NCBI GenBank assembly: GCA_005406025.1
Contig: BGZK01001020.1
Location: 1-64,000 of the forward strand
Length of the DNA: 64,000 bases
Origin: Eumeta japonica
Lineage: Eukaryota; Arthropoda; Insecta; Lepidoptera; Psychidae
Reading direction: 5' to 3'
The notes under the pieces are model-generated. The model ran no database searches. It saw only the letters and a list, made by a program, of their open reading frames with translations, and was not told the DNA's origin. Positions 1-12,725 of this stretch are shown piece by piece (positions within the stretch are counted from its first letter, which is position 1; every line of letters starts with the position of its first letter). A program made the translations under genes and the position numbers.

Positions 1-2900
1 AAAAGGTGTGTGTGCGATTCACACACGATAGAAGTGAAACTTCAGTAAATCGACAAAAGAATGAGATGAATATATATATAACAAGGGTAAAAATGAAAGT
101 ATTTTGATTAATTTTAAAAGATATTTTATATTTTATTCAACATATGTTATTTAATTTTATTTTCATTTTTTTTGCGTAGTTTTCGGCATCTTATAAAATG
201 TATTATTGAGCACAACAAGATATAAAAATACTCATAAACACTGTTAAATAATAGCACACCACGCTGACTTCTTACTAAAAAGCTGTAATACGCAGCCGCA
301 TACAGTATACAGAAGTATTAGCTCACGTACTTTTCACATATACTAACACACGTTAAATGCTCAAATACAAGCAAGTATTAAACAGTGTGCAATATACATA
401 CACACCGACGTTTGCTCTCTCGCTCTGTCCTACACATTTTTGTATTTGTGTCTCTTACCTGTCGTTTTTTCCGTTGTATCCGGTTTGAAATCACAACGAT
501 TCTAAGGAAGTTTCACTTCAAAAAAACAGCGAAACAACATAGACTATCCCGTTTGTTACTCCGGGATATAAACTATTGCCATATCGAATTTTATGAAATT
601 CTGTGCAGTTTCGGCCGAATTCGCGAAATAGTGCACGAACAGACGGACAAAACGGAGATTCGAAAAAAACCGATAAAGTTAATTCTGTCCATTTTTCCAA
701 CACCCCCAAAGAAGTTTCTATCAAATATCCATATAACGTATAATTTTTTTCTCCGCCGTTTTATTTCATGTATAAGGCTGTGGCTCTACAACGTGAGGAT
801 GGTACATTTGCGTCCTTTATACAACCGAATCGTAAAATTGGCCGAGAACCGGTGCGCGATCATAAAATCGACGGCAGTTTAAAGTTTCGAGCGAGCGTAA
901 CTGTGTTAACACGCTGGATCCGATGATCGAGTTGTCGAGTCGCGGCCATGGGCGGATCCAGGGGGGGGGGAAGGGGCACGCATCTCGAGCCGGGACTTGG
1001 ATCCACAGTGGCATCCCTGACCCGAACGCTGGATCCAGTCTCGATCGCATCGATCATTATTCGGCCGCGCCACCTTTCGACGGTGTACTCAAGTACCACA
1101 GTTTAGGATTGACCAGCCAATAGCTCTCAACATTCAACGACAGTGACATACTCCCTTATGATGATCACTTTCAGCGAGATTTCATGTAAATTGATACATC
1201 GGTATCTCGTAACAGCCCTAAAGATTTCGAACGTAAAGTACTTTGATAGCGTTTCGCTTTCCAAGTTTATCTATGTGGGTGTGTTCCTTGGAGAAGGGAA
1301 ATAAAAGAAAATGTCAACGTAGCTTTGCTTAGCGTCTTTTAGTAAGATTTCAATTGTTGGCTCTATGCTGTTGGCTCTCCATAAATTAAATATGTGGCTA
1401 ATTATTGCAATCACTTAGTATTATATTATAATATATGTATATCAACATTTATTATTGAAGACGAACATGAGCGATTTTGCTCGTGAGCAGTTATCATATT
1501 TCCACGAAAAATTCGAGAAACGCCGAGCAAAGCTCGGTTGCCCAGATACATACGTTTTGTATGTCAAAATGCAGGTAAATACGTTAATTTTTTTTTTAAT
1601 ATTTACCTTTTGAATTATTAAATGGTCAATTATTACGAAATAGAAATGCAATTCATTATACTGAACGTGAACCTGTTTTCCTTAATCTGCATAACCGGTA
1701 GACAAACCAGTCGGATGTCTTAAAAAAATATTATTTTCACATACATTTGAAGTTACTTTGTAAACCTGTTTCTCTGCTCTTGATTGGTAGGGGTGTGCTC
1801 TGATGGTGACCATTCTAAGAGTGAAATGCAAGAGATCCAGATCACCATAGACACCCAATTGATCATATAAGGCATTTAGAACAGACACCGTGTGTAGTCA
1901 CCAATATTAGGATTTGCATAGATTTCGACGCCCTTTTCGTTAATTTTTTTAATGAATATCACTATTCTACACGACTTATCTGACCAGTTAAAAGTCTATG
2001 GTCTATAGTGATCTATATGACGATTTTATCTAAAGATGATTGACATTGTGTAATGATCTATCTATAGTGGATCTTCTTAATTTATGTCATGGTCGTCCGG
2101 AGACCATCCTCAGGTCACAACCCTATCAGTCTCGAAGAACCGAGACTTCAAAGCGATCTCAAATGTATGAAAGGGTTTGTGAAGCGTTCCTCCGGCTTAG
2201 TACCTTAATATAGATGATAATATTTATTTATACATTTTTGTTCTTGTCAATAAACTTGTATATGGTAATTTTTAAATAAGTATGACGCTACCGACGAAGC
2301 CGGTATTAAAGATAAGCGAATCGCAAGAATTTTGCGTAGACCATCAACATATGTTTTCTTTGTAAAAAAAAAAAAACAAAAATTAATAATATTTACGACT
2401 TTTTTTTTTAAGTATTCACATCGCCGAATTTAGTATTCGCATATGCATATAAGTTTTATGGCAGCATGTGTAATTTATATATGGTAAATATTTTAATAGA
2501 TGCTAAAAAAGAAGTTGACTTGACCCTGAGGATTGAATCTTCAACAAATCAATAGAAGAATAAAACACGTGTGTAGGGATGAAACCTATATACAGATAAG
2601 GGAATTGGGAGAGAATTAGACAAATACAATGTCTAGATTGGAATAACTATAGGGTTAATTTATTTATTAGAATGTTGGTACCGAGTTTTTTCACATTTTT
2701 ATTTTATAAAACAATCATTAGATTCCATATTTTCTCCTTCACATTCCATGCCGTCTCATATTCTGTCTCATTCTCTCGCAGACTAAATCCTGTTGATGCA
2801 AATGTATCTCTTTTTAGTGACGCTTTTCCGTTTCACCGAATTTCAAATAGAAATAGAGTTTTCACTTAAAGAAAAATAAATAATTAAAAAAGAAATAGCC
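1..2900. other. Intergenic, no gene seen
   Basis: AT-rich sequence with a GC-rich patch at about 890-1110 holding four 'ggatcc' sites and a G-run (961-970); the 'gggcggatccaggggg' stretch looks like a repeat fragment. The 165-residue open frame at 385-882 has no recognisable domain and biased, low-complexity composition, so I do not call it a gene. Confidence 0.5.
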
Positions 2901-2928
2901 CAACTGCAAAATACGTCAATTATAATTT

Positions 2929-3408
2929 TCATCTGCGTTTTGGTTTCCGTTCATAGGAATGTGCCGGACGGAACATTAAAAAGTCTAAATTAAAATAAAA
3001 AAAAAACCCGACAGCAAAAAATCAACAGATAGCAACGCACTAAAAAAAACAAAACCGAAACAAGATTGAGAAAACAACCCACTAAAACTTAATAAACTCA
3101 TCTTTGGTATAACAGGCGTTAATTTTCCTACGATTTATAATTTGCAAATAAGTGCCGCCTGCTACCAAACATAATATAAATTATTTAACTTAGGGCTTTC
3201 AGCTCATAATGCAGTCAGTTAAACCAAAGTAGAGTTTATTAAGTTTTAGTAAGTCGTTTTCTCAATCTTGTTTCGGTTTTTTTAGTGCGTTGATCATCTG
3301 TTGATTTTTTGCAGTCGGGGGTTTTTTTTTATTATTTATTTTATTTTATTTGTTCCGTCCGGCACATTTCTATGAGCGAAAAACAAAACCCAAATGAAAA
3401 TTATAATC
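2929..3408. mobile_element. Foldback (long-inverted-repeat) MITE
   Basis: Left arm about 2929-3102 and right arm about 3230-3408 are near reverse complements: 'ggaatgtgccggacggaac' against 'gttccgtccggcacatttc', and 'aacgcactaaaaaaaacaaaaccg' paired with its complement in the right arm. Arms of about 175 bp flank a roughly 125-bp centre with no coding. No clear target-site duplication could be set. Confidence 0.8.
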
Positions 3409-3981
3409 GATGTAAGCGGTTCAATTGCCTATATACGGGATAAAAAAATGTGTAATACGATATCCGACACGCACTTGGTCGATTTTAAGCCAAAATACGA
3501 CCGTTTGAATGCACCAATCATTACAAATTTATTCGAACGATTGAATTAAAATGGTTGTAATTATTCCTGATTAAATTTTAATTCATGACGTATTTATATT
3601 TTGTAAACTCTATTTTGATTCCCTTTATTTTGATGGCCTACTCAAAAAAAATTTTTGAACTATTTTCAATTTGGCGCCAAAATCCGCCATTTTGTTTTTT
3701 CCTTTTAAATACCTATCTAAGTACACTTGCGTTTTTGAGACGAATGTAACGATACCTTATTTGTCGACATCCATCCATCCGTTTGGAAGATACGTGGCAA
3801 CAAAGAAATTTACAAACAAACATACAAGATACGCGTGAAAAACAATACCCGTCCTTGGCAGTCGGATAAAAAAAAATCACTATAATTACATAATTTCTAG
3901 TTTTATTTAGATAAGAATCATCCTAGTGAAAAAAAAAGTGCATATACTTGTAAAACAAAAATTGAAGTTCAGCAATAAAAA

Positions 3982-4623
3982 CTGGCCAAGAGCACGTCGG
4001 ACCATGCTCGTTATAGGGTTCCGAAGCCATTATTACGAAGAAATGCGCCACAGATGAAAAAAAGCACGTTGTTACACTTTTTCCATGTTTCCCGTATTGA
4101 ATATTTATAAGCACTTTAGTCGCCTATAACTAGAAAAACAAGTAGGCATGTCAACTAGTACTATTAAACTAGTGTAAATTATAGTGCATCAACAAAAGAG
4201 CGTATGTTTTTTTTTTGGCACTTACGTCCTTTTGTTGAAAAGCGCAGTTTTTTCGGCAATAACTAAAAAACAGTATATCCGACCGTTTAAAAATAATTTT
4301 CGTTAAAAGTATTTATTAAGCGTTGCCTTATTTATTTTTTTTCATCTTTTTAGACGACAGGCGGCAATTTCTGCGCACGGAGCGATTATTTGCGAAATTA
4401 CTCACGTAATTAGAAAAATTGCTTAGAAACCTCGAAGTGTTTTTAAAAGAACTATCGAATTATCTGCCGCTCGTTGATGTTTGCTAAAAAAAATTTTTTT
4501 TCAGCTTCTGTTACATGTATGTTTTGTAGTTTTTGATTAAAATTCTTGTGACATACGGACGGACGGACGGACATGACGAAACTGTAAGGGTTCCGTTTTT
4601 GCCATTTTAGCTCGGAACCCTAA
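3982..4623 (-). repeat. Dispersed repeat with 'gggttccg' terminal hairpin, copy 1
   Basis: Reads on the minus strand from 'tagggttccgagctaaaatg' through an ACGG tetranucleotide run to 'catgctcttggccag'. It aligns along most of its length with the + strand copy at 16782-17545 and the truncated copy at 35509-35880. No protein is encoded. It is a non-autonomous insect repeat of unknown class. Confidence 0.75.
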
Positions 4624-4934
4624 ACATGAATAACGCTAAAATCGAAAATAAAAGAAAATATATTTTGAACCAACTCGACACGACATATCGATGTAATGAG
4701 AATTGCAAATATTCATATGTATTTCTCTCTATGTGTCTGATTTATTTAATAGGGCTCAATCAAATAGGGCTCGTGTATGTATGATTGATGTGACAGAAGG
4801 ATCTATGTCTCTAACAATTTTAAACATTACATATTTACGTGTATATTACTGGGAATAAAAATAAACACCTCTCTTCTTACTTACCAATACGATGCATCAA
4901 AAGTCGCAAAATAACGTAAGCTATAATAATAACA

Positions 4935-5140
4935 ATAAGCATATATATATATATCTGGTCGGAACATTTTACTATGGGTACCAGACATTTGACATACTAC
5001 TTACATACATACTTTTTAAATATATACGTATAATACATGAAACACTGGGCATTATTTTTTAATCAAATAAATAAATGTGGTCTGGTGAGTCACGACCCCA
5101 GCGCAAAGGTGGGATCACTACCACCGCGCATTCAGGCGGT
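4935..5140 (-). mobile_element. tRNA-derived SINE, degraded
   Basis: On the minus strand it begins with a 'gcgcggtggtagtgatccc' head, then a weak B-box region and 'catttatttatttgatt', and it ends with 'tctggtacccatagta'. These parts occur in the same order in the better copy at 26712-26985. Lepidopteran SINEs of this type are tRNA-derived. Confidence 0.65.
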
Positions 5141-5149
5141 CTATTGAAC

Positions 5150-6481
5150 ATCGCCATTGACACAATTGACGAGCCTAGACATAGATAATTGTTTAATGTG
5201 TCTCACTGTTATCGTTTTGTGTCCCACATCGCTCGCGCCGCTTTCGAGGCATGCGCGCGCGGCGCTAAAAGGTCATTAGTGATCGCGAGGCGCGTGCGCG
5301 CGTAGGACCTTTGTATTTCCCAGTCGGGCGCGGACAATAAGCGAGAGATCGGTCTTGGCATATGTCACCTTGGAATATATCGAACACGCCATCATAATAT
5401 CGCCGTTGACAGTCTTAAATGTTAACGATGTGAGCGGTTCCTTGCTTTTACCTATAGGGTTGTTGCAAAAGGGGGACGGTAGGTTTTTGGTTTGCTTATT
5501 TTTGACTGTCAGCATTTTTTTTTTTTGCAAAATTTAGTAGATTCCGATTTCAGCACACATTGCAACGATACTGGTCTATGCTCGAAAGCGAAAAGGATGT
5601 TCAGGGGTTCCCCGAAATAATGGATCATTGAATATTTTGCTCGCGGTGTCGTTTATGGTTATGTAAGAAAGAAGAATGAAGTAGGGGAATCACCGCGCGT
5701 GCTATTTGCTCGTCTGAATTTGTCCGGTCTGATGATAATAATAGGGTTGGATGTGTTATAAATTAATGTTTCTATACTGTTTGAGTGAGGACGATTAACG
5801 TCTATTTAGTTAAATAAAACACAATAAATAAACATTGTTTTTCTGTCAAGAATTTCATATTTGAATATGATGTCAATGATTTGCTTGAATAAATATCAAA
5901 TGCACGTTCGATACCTAATCGTTTGTTTATTTCATTATCGTAGAATTAGTGACTGCTTGCTCGTGATTAACTTTTGCATTAAATTTGATTAAAAATCATA
6001 CCTACACAATAATATCTAAAAATGTAATTTAGCTTTATAAATCAGAAGTACACTGTTAATTAATCCCATGCTTAACAGTGAATCAATCTCCGTCAAAGCC
6101 TCCCTTTGTTCGCGGCCTCGCCCCGCATGTTCCACACTCAAGTCGCTTCCGCCCGGTCAGAGCCAGAGATCGCCAACACTCGTGAATAACAAATAAAGAA
6201 CCACCAACCAACAGATCTCGTTAAAAATATACCTACCAATGCTTACTTGAGCACGTAGCGGGTAAGGGAGGGTAAGAACTTTGCTCGGTCTTTGTTGGTT
6301 GCTTATGGGGGTCGCCTTTCGAGTCGAACACCTGCCGATCTATTCGCCGTTTGTCAAGAACCAAGCGGGTACCTTCCCGCTTCTCGACCAACGAACCACC
6401 ATCGCTCTCGTATCGCATATATAGAAGATGTGATTCTAGATCGCTCGAGGGCGCCGCCGATGCGGAGGTATCTGCATAGTG
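5150..6481. other. Intergenic, CpG-rich patch, no gene seen
   Basis: A CpG-rich patch lies at about 5220-5310 ('gcatgcgcgcgcggcgc', 'gcgaggcgcgtgcgcgcg'). Otherwise AT-rich with short random open frames. Confidence 0.5.
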
Positions 6482-6631
6482 AATAATAAATGCTTATGCA
6501 CTGTCAATAGTTGAATTAACTGGATCTAGTACAAGCAGGCGCACGTTTGTGGCGAAAGGACGTTACAAACGTGCGCCGCTTGTACGAGATTCATTAACAA
6601 TGTTATTGACAGTGCATAAACTTTTATTATT
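6482..6631. mobile_element. 150-bp palindromic MITE
   Basis: The ends 'aataataaatgcttatgcac' and 'gtgcataaacttttattatt' are near reverse complements. The centre is also palindromic: 'acaagcaggcgcacgtttgt' against 'acaaacgtgcgccgcttgt'. The unit folds almost end to end with a loop near 6555. Confidence 0.8.
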
Positions 6632-6800
6632 TACCATGTAAATACTCTAATACGTGTATTGCTATTGAGCTCGTCGGCGGTCAACCGCAAATTCTAAGTA
6701 AGAAAACCACTCAGTATTTGCGAGTATTCAATGCCATCTAGACCTTACGAAATTTGGCTATTGCACGCGACGTGGATACCTAATTTCAGGTTTTTTCTGT

Positions 6801-7041
6801 AGGTTATTTGGGGGCTTTGTTAAATAAAACTAAGTAAAGTTTATGTTCACTATTATCTATTTTTTATTATTAGAGATGTGCACTCAACTACGCGTGGAAC
6901 TCGTACGGAGTTAAAACACTGACTAAACTCGTATTCCTCTACGTGACGAATCATTACGTTCATGTACTGAACTCCGATGAAGAAACAAAGAGACCTTGTG
7001 TCAACGTGTAAATAGATTTATATTTTGTTGTAGTCCAATAT
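6801..7041 (+). repeat. Dispersed repeat, copy 1 (inverted partner at 23919-24171)
   Basis: Shares long matches with the reverse complement of 23919-24171, for example 'actccgtacgagtt' paired with 'aactcgtacggagt', and 'gacaaggtctctttgtt' with 'aacaaagagaccttgtgt'. It covers about 240 bp with no coding. Class unknown. Confidence 0.75.
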
Positions 7042-7084
7042 GTTCTGCCTCAGGTTGGGTATTGGGTCAATGATTTATTTCAGA

Positions 7085-7675
7085 GGATGTCGGAAAATGA
7101 AATTAGAATTAATGCGCTGGAGATGCAATCCCTGCATAGTACCTATGGAGCGTCCTTGAAAGGTAGATTTAGGTGCAGTTTTGACAGAGTGGTGTAGTCT
7201 GATAGGAGATGTAGTGACTGGAGTAGAGAAAGGCATGTTGCATGGACATCTGGGGCCCTAGCATGACGCCCTAGACAAGAGTCTCTCTATAGGGTTGTCC
7301 TTGTCGCGCCAATATATTGAGCGAAAGGGATAGTCCTATAGAGAGTCTAGGGCGTCATGCTAGGTCTCCTGGAAAGGATTACTGAAAGCAAACCTTTGGG
7401 CTTATTAGATCAAAGGACGAGTGATAGTAGACTAACAAAATAAATATATAGAGCGAATGTGTGTGGTGGAAAGGTCGGCAAAGGTCGCCCTAGAAAATCC
7501 TGTGCAGATCGAAATTGGTGGTATATTAAAAAGGGCCGAATTTTTTAACACCCGAAACCGACGAGCTTGTATGAAAGAATCGATCGGTGTCAATGAAACG
7601 AGAGAGGTATGCGAAGATCGTGCCATGTGGAAATCCGTAGTCTCTGCCTACCCTTCTGGGAAATAGGCGTTAATT
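7085..7675 (+). pseudogene. LINE reverse-transcriptase 3' fragment, broken by a MITE
   Basis: Seen: translated pieces 'ENEIRINALEMQSLHSTYG', then after the inserted MITE 'YRANVC', 'GILKRAEFFNTRNRRACM' and 'MWKSVVSAYPSGK' with a stop. Known: these strings are typical of the extreme C-terminal region of a non-LTR retrotransposon reverse transcriptase abundant in Lepidoptera. Stops and frameshifts separate the pieces, so it is dead. Related 3' fragments are at 21989-22243 and 47430-47586, and an upstream RT fragment of what may be the same family is at 35880-36544. Confidence 0.8.
7254..7368. mobile_element. 115-bp MITE nested in LINE fragment
   Basis: Inverted ends 'cctagcatgacgccctagac' and 'gtctagggcgtcatgctagg' are exact complements. 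The insert is flanked by CTGG at 7250-7253 and 7369-7372. Removing the insert restores the LINE string 'catctggaaagg', so a 4-bp target duplication is plausible. A relative lies at 20793-20888. Confidence 0.85.
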
Positions 7676-7679
7676 TATA

Positions 7680-10078
7680 ATCATATAATTTCTATTGTGT
7701 GAGACTTTACTTCGCGGAAATTCATTAGCAGACGCTTGCCTGCAACATGCAATTAATAGCATGCAGAATGCAACACACCGCTGACCCTCGAATCTGCTTT
7801 TCCACTACGAATGCAATTTGTTGGATGACAATACGCAATCGAAGAGCGAATTCGAAGTCATGCGGTTGCTGTATCTGCATAATACATGCTGCGTGTCAAG
7901 ACATATACTTAGTTCACGTATGCCTTTAAAAATCATAAATATTTATTGGAATGTATAGTACGACATGAATTCAATGCTAGCAATAAAAATGAACTGCGTT
8001 TACGTGTCAACATTTAGGTCACATTAAACCACACGTATGAATGCGAGGGCTTATTGTGCGCATGCTCAGCGATTTCCCCGAATACACAAAAAAAAAATTT
8101 GCTTTCGTTATTAAGCACATTTTTGACAAAAAAAAAAAAGGGTTATTAAAATTTCCGAATATATAAAAAGACAAATATCAATGAGCACGACCAACTCGAA
8201 TTCTTACCGAGTCGTTTCACTGTCTAATCTTCCTTGTTTAGGATTTTATTTGAAAAAAGTCACCACCCATGTAAATTCTTGTATGAAATACAGATCTTTT
8301 GAACAGGTAAAAGAAAGGAAAAAAGAAAAATGGACGAAGCTGATTAAGCGATAAAAAAGCCTCGTATAAAATGATGGTTATAATATTCCTATATGAAATT
8401 AAATCGTGAATGATACTTTAGTCAAATGCATTTTACGCACTTCAGATTTTGCTGCGTTTGAGTGAATTCTCGAGTTACGATTGTGGGTAAACTCGAAAAG
8501 AATTAAATGTAGATAACGGACACTCGTGAAAGTTTAATTCTTGATGTAGACAAGTCAAGGCAAGACTTGATGACCTGATCAAGACAAGAACAGGCAACAT
8601 TTTTATTTCCTGTAACAGTTTTCCAGATTATTGGGTTTCAATGATACCAAATGGGTGATTTATTTATGAAACCTTATTTAAATTGTTTGTTTGAAAATAG
8701 TCGCATGATAAACAGATATTCATGTCAGGTTACCCAGTATTCATACAAAACCGTAATGAAAAAAAAAAATCGGAAAATATTGTACATATTTACGCTTTAA
8801 AATGTATTTTATTTCTATTATTTAATTGGTTTTTTTTTATAAATTATCAGTATTGAAGTTCAATACTTACAGAATTCTATTCGCTTGGTTTTTTAAATTT
8901 TTTAATAGTCCAAATATTTGATTTATTGAATAAAAAATATAACTACGTATGATTCGTTTGCCTTTGATGTTATATCTTTGAGCAATATAATCTTAATGAT
9001 TGTACAATCTAAACTAGCGGTCACCACTCGTTTCGGTGGACGTTGTGGATTATGAAATTGTATAAAATAATAGAGTAATTTTTTTTTTGTATTCGTCCAA
9101 TTTATTATAATTTAAAATCTCATTAAAATAAAAATTAAGCTTTTCAATCTAAACGAAACGAAAAAAAAAAGTGTTGCAATCGAATTATATTTAAAAACGT
9201 GTTTTTCACATGTGGTATTAATTCACATATACAGTTGACGTTAGCATGTCGGTAACGCGAACTCTAACATTTTGCCCATTCGAAAGTGGCCCTACATAAA
9301 AAAAATTTCACTTTAATAAATTACCTAACGTCATACGTAAAATACTCTGTGTCCAAGGATCAAAGTCCAATAATTTTAATAAATTTCAATAATTTTAAAG
9401 CCGACGTTCGAACAAAGGGTAAATTGTTTTCATTTTATATATACAATCTGCCTTCGGTTTTGCGTCTCACGCCGGTTAAGAGATCGCCGAACTTGTAGAT
9501 CAAATAGCAAAATACGTTGTAGTCGCAATAGTATCGAATTACCTGGTAATAATATACTTTCGAAGCATTTCCGAGCGGCGAACGGGCATGCAAGCCACAC
9601 AAAGTAGGTGCTCACCGTCGCCCGTCGACACCCACATACACCACAAGAGTCGTCGGGGCGAGGGGGAGTCGACCGACGGTGAAGATGAAGGAAAAATGTG
9701 ATATACATATCAAACGTCATAGACTAGCGGAGACGGTTTGTTCAGTTTAACCTAGAACGTTATCACGCGTCTACACACAGACTGTTTATCTAATACAAAC
9801 GTACTTCTGACACTTGTGAAAAATTGTTCTGTGTACGGGATCACACGGCGACGTTCTGACACGCGACTGTCGTATGACCGTCCGTCTGTGTTGTGTTGCG
9901 ACTGTCAAACAACTATGAGGCTGTAAGTTTAAATAATGTTAATAAATGTTTTATTTGTCGTGTCGCGTTTGTGCGATAGGCCGGCGTGTGACAATTGGCA
10001 GAATGTAATAATAATAGCATATTGTTTGTCTGTACATTGAAAAGGATAGAATGTTTGTAGAAAAAAAAGTGTGTGGTG

Positions 10079-10080
<2 letters not shown>
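7680..10080. other. Intergenic, no gene seen
   Basis: AT-rich with poly-A and poly-T runs and short open frames lacking domain-like sequence. I see nothing that can be named. Confidence 0.5.

Positions 10081-10083
<3 letters not shown>

Positions 10084-10129
<46 letters not shown>
10084..10129. repeat. (TA)n microsatellite inside an inverted flank
   Basis: About 46 bp of alternating T and A. It is flanked by 'tgtgtggtgta' on the left and 'tacacacca' on the right, so the whole forms a long self-complementary hairpin. Confidence 0.9.
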
Positions 10130-10130
<1 letters not shown>

Positions 10131-10384
10131 CACACCATATGCGATGCATTTATAACATTTTTAAGATTTTCATTTATTTAACCATCGTTCGTATCGTATC
10201 GTTTATTTATGTGTTAAAAATACTCAAGTACACTATGATAGAATAGGATCAATGGCGGATTTATATTTTTTATGAGTGTAGGCCACTTTATTTCCGCCGC
10301 CCTATGTACCTTTCTAAAATAATAATTTTCTGAAATCTGCCGCCCCTAGGCCGCGGCCTACACGGCCTATTGACAAATCCAGGA

Positions 10385-10500
10385 TTGAATAGGATACGAT
10401 AATGTGATATGACAGAATAGAAACCGAGACCACTACCGGAATCGTAATCCGGGATCTACAGCGAGATATCGCTATGCGTCCACGCGGAAAGCGCTGCAAC
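10385..10500 (+). repeat. Degenerate GAATC/GGGATC-type short-period repeat, short copy
   Basis: Imperfect repetition of words such as 'gaaaccgagacc', 'ccggaatcg' and 'ccgggatc'. Same texture as the larger tracts near 12.4, 19.1, 23.2, 32.4 and 33.6 kb. Confidence 0.45.
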
Positions 10501-10705
10501 CGGTGAATGAATTAAAAAAAAAGAGCGGCAAATTGCGAGTCAGACGCGTACACCAAGGGTTCCGTCCTACAACACGACATATTCTGTTAAATACATAAAA
10601 TAAATTATTTTCATTCTTCCGTTTGCGTATTTTTAGCACGAGCCCCATTCAAACTTAGCTGATTTTTATTTATTGTTTAAGTCGGCACTGTGATCACGCC
10701 GGCTC

Positions 10706-10748
10706 ATATATATATATATATATATATATACGTATATATATATATATT
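10706..10748. repeat. (TA)n microsatellite
   Basis: TA alternation interrupted once by 'cg'. No other content. Confidence 0.9.
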
Positions 10749-11476
10749 TACTGCTTTTACAATAAAGTATAAAATAATTAAATAAACTTACACGCACTGA
10801 GTATTCACTCAAGTACTTAGCGAGTGTCAGCTTATACAGGACATGGCGAAGAACCGAAACTAGCATATTATAGACTTATAGGTAATCTATTAGTAAACTA
10901 TTTTCCGTATTTTTATGAAGATTTTAGACACAGGCGTTTCGGAAATAAGGGGGGCGAATGGTCGTTATTCATCTATTTTCTTAAATGACTTCTAATTTAA
11001 ATTTATGTTGTAATTTACACCCCCTAGAAATGACCCTCATATTTAATATTCCTCTGTTCACCTTACACATCTGTGTTTGTGTCACGGCCATATGCATACA
11101 TACGTGTCAAATATCAACTTAATCATCCAGTAGATTCAGAACAAATTGAGCATGATAGACAAACAGACACACGAATGATCTCAAAATCATTCCTTTCTTT
11201 TTTTTCATTTGGGGGTACAGAACCTTGAAAACATCTTTTGTGTTCTGTTGGCGGTGCGGAACCCTAAAACACATACCCGCGTTACGATTTCCGCCGTACG
11301 TAGTCGGTGGGCATACCGACTAAATAGTTAAAAGAGAAAAAGGACTAACAATCGTGATTCGGACTTATGAACTGCGAGTGAGGCCCTATACCCCGTATTT
11401 TTAATCATTTCAACCAATTACGAAAAGGGGGGCTCTTCAAGGAAACAGCCTATTCCTTCCTGGAAAAGGTCTTCAA

Positions 11477-11552
11477 TGCAGTGGTGTTGTTACGGGTGTC
11501 TATGGGCGGTGATGATCACCCAGTCTCAGGTGGCTTATAAGCACATTTGTCG
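11477..11552 (-). repeat. 'ggcaaacgagc' lepidopteran repeat, fragment
   Basis: Contains 'gtgtctatgggcggtgatgatcacc' in antisense orientation, matching the 'gtgatcaccgccgcccat' core of the family. Other copies: 11842-11960, 21541-21645, 35226-35340, 38915-39010, 42245-42345, 44693-44750. Confidence 0.6.
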
Positions 11553-11841
11553 TTTTGAAATCCTATAAAAAATAATAGCTTTCAAATTCGTTTGAAGATT
11601 ATGACATACTAGCAACATATAACATACGCACAACGTCAAAAATACTTAGGGTATTCTCAATATTGTGTAAATATTTACGTATATACATATAAAAGGCGAG
11701 GTGTGTATGTATGCTCCTAATGGGCTTCAAAACGACTGGCCCGATTTTAATGAAATTTTCAGGAAATCCTCAGATTAGCCCAGGGATCCTGTGAAGTGCA
11801 GTAGTGATGGGATCAACAGATTTTTTTTCGTTTTTTTTTTT

Positions 11842-11960
11842 GCATTATCAAGGGGCAAACGAGTATACGGGCCATCACAATATAGGTGGTTACTCTATCC
11901 ATGGACACTCGCGATTTGGGAAGAGTCACCAGTGCGTTGCCAACTTCTTGGAGAGTAATA
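11842..11960 (+). repeat. 'ggcaaacgagc' lepidopteran repeat
   Basis: Has the head 'aaggggcaaacgagtatacgg', the 'ccatggacactcgcga' core and the 'ccagtgcgttgcc' tail in the usual order. The family is dispersed across Lepidoptera. Confidence 0.65.
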
Positions 11961-12384
11961 TATATTCGCAATAGGATATGATGGAAGGAGTGGACCAATG
12001 GAGGGGTCTATGGAGGGATGGAGTGGGAGTGGGCCACCGGAACTCTCACTCACTGGACGAAATGCTAAACGAGAACCGTTATTTCACGCCTGTGTTCCGT
12101 CAGAGTTTGATATTGCTCCGGCCCAGCCGGCTCTATTACGTGCTGCATCCGAGTTGACTATAGCCTGCCTCTACCACAATAAATGGCAAGTTTGTGTCAT
12201 ATTTTCCCCAAAAATCAATACTTCTTTTTGGACGTAGCAAGGTATCTATAGATATCCGCTAAAACTTCATCACATGACCACTCCTATCCATCCATCGGAA
12301 GTCATCCGGCCATAGATAACTGCTGCTATCTGTGCGCAGTTGGGGCGGGTTGCTGGTATATCTTAAATTTTATTTTAGCTCTAG

Positions 12385-12725
12385 CATTTTCCCTGGCTTC
12401 GCCCGCATCGGAACCGTGGCCTCTAGCGGAATCTAAATCCTAAGCGAGACGGAGAGGGACCGAAATGGAGAGCGGGACCAGAATCCAAACCCAGTACGTG
12501 ATTAGAATTAAAATTAACAGCATGATTGGAATCGCGATGGGAAGCAGTATAAGCAGAAATAAAGATTTGAAAGCGGATCCAGGATGGAGTGGGAGACCAG
12601 AATCGGAATTTACTTGAATCGAAATCAAATCTAAATGAAATCGAATCAAAGCAAAATCGTGATTGAAGTCGAGAGTGAGACGACGAACCGGCATCGAGAG
12701 CAGGATCCGGACCAGAATCTAGTAC
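12385..12725 (+). repeat. Degenerate GAATC/GGACC short-period array
   Basis: About 340 bp of imperfect repeated words ('ggaccagaatc', 'ggaatcg', 'gcgggacc'). Six similar tracts in the window suggest they are the internal part of a mobile repeat. Apparent short open frames here come from the repetition. Confidence 0.55.

Noticed and set aside
385..882. 165-residue + strand open frame
   Set aside because: No recognisable domain, biased composition, no splice or initiation context, surrounded by intergenic repeats. Likely chance.
9913..10149. Ile-Tyr repeat protein
   Set aside because: Translation of the (TA)n microsatellite.
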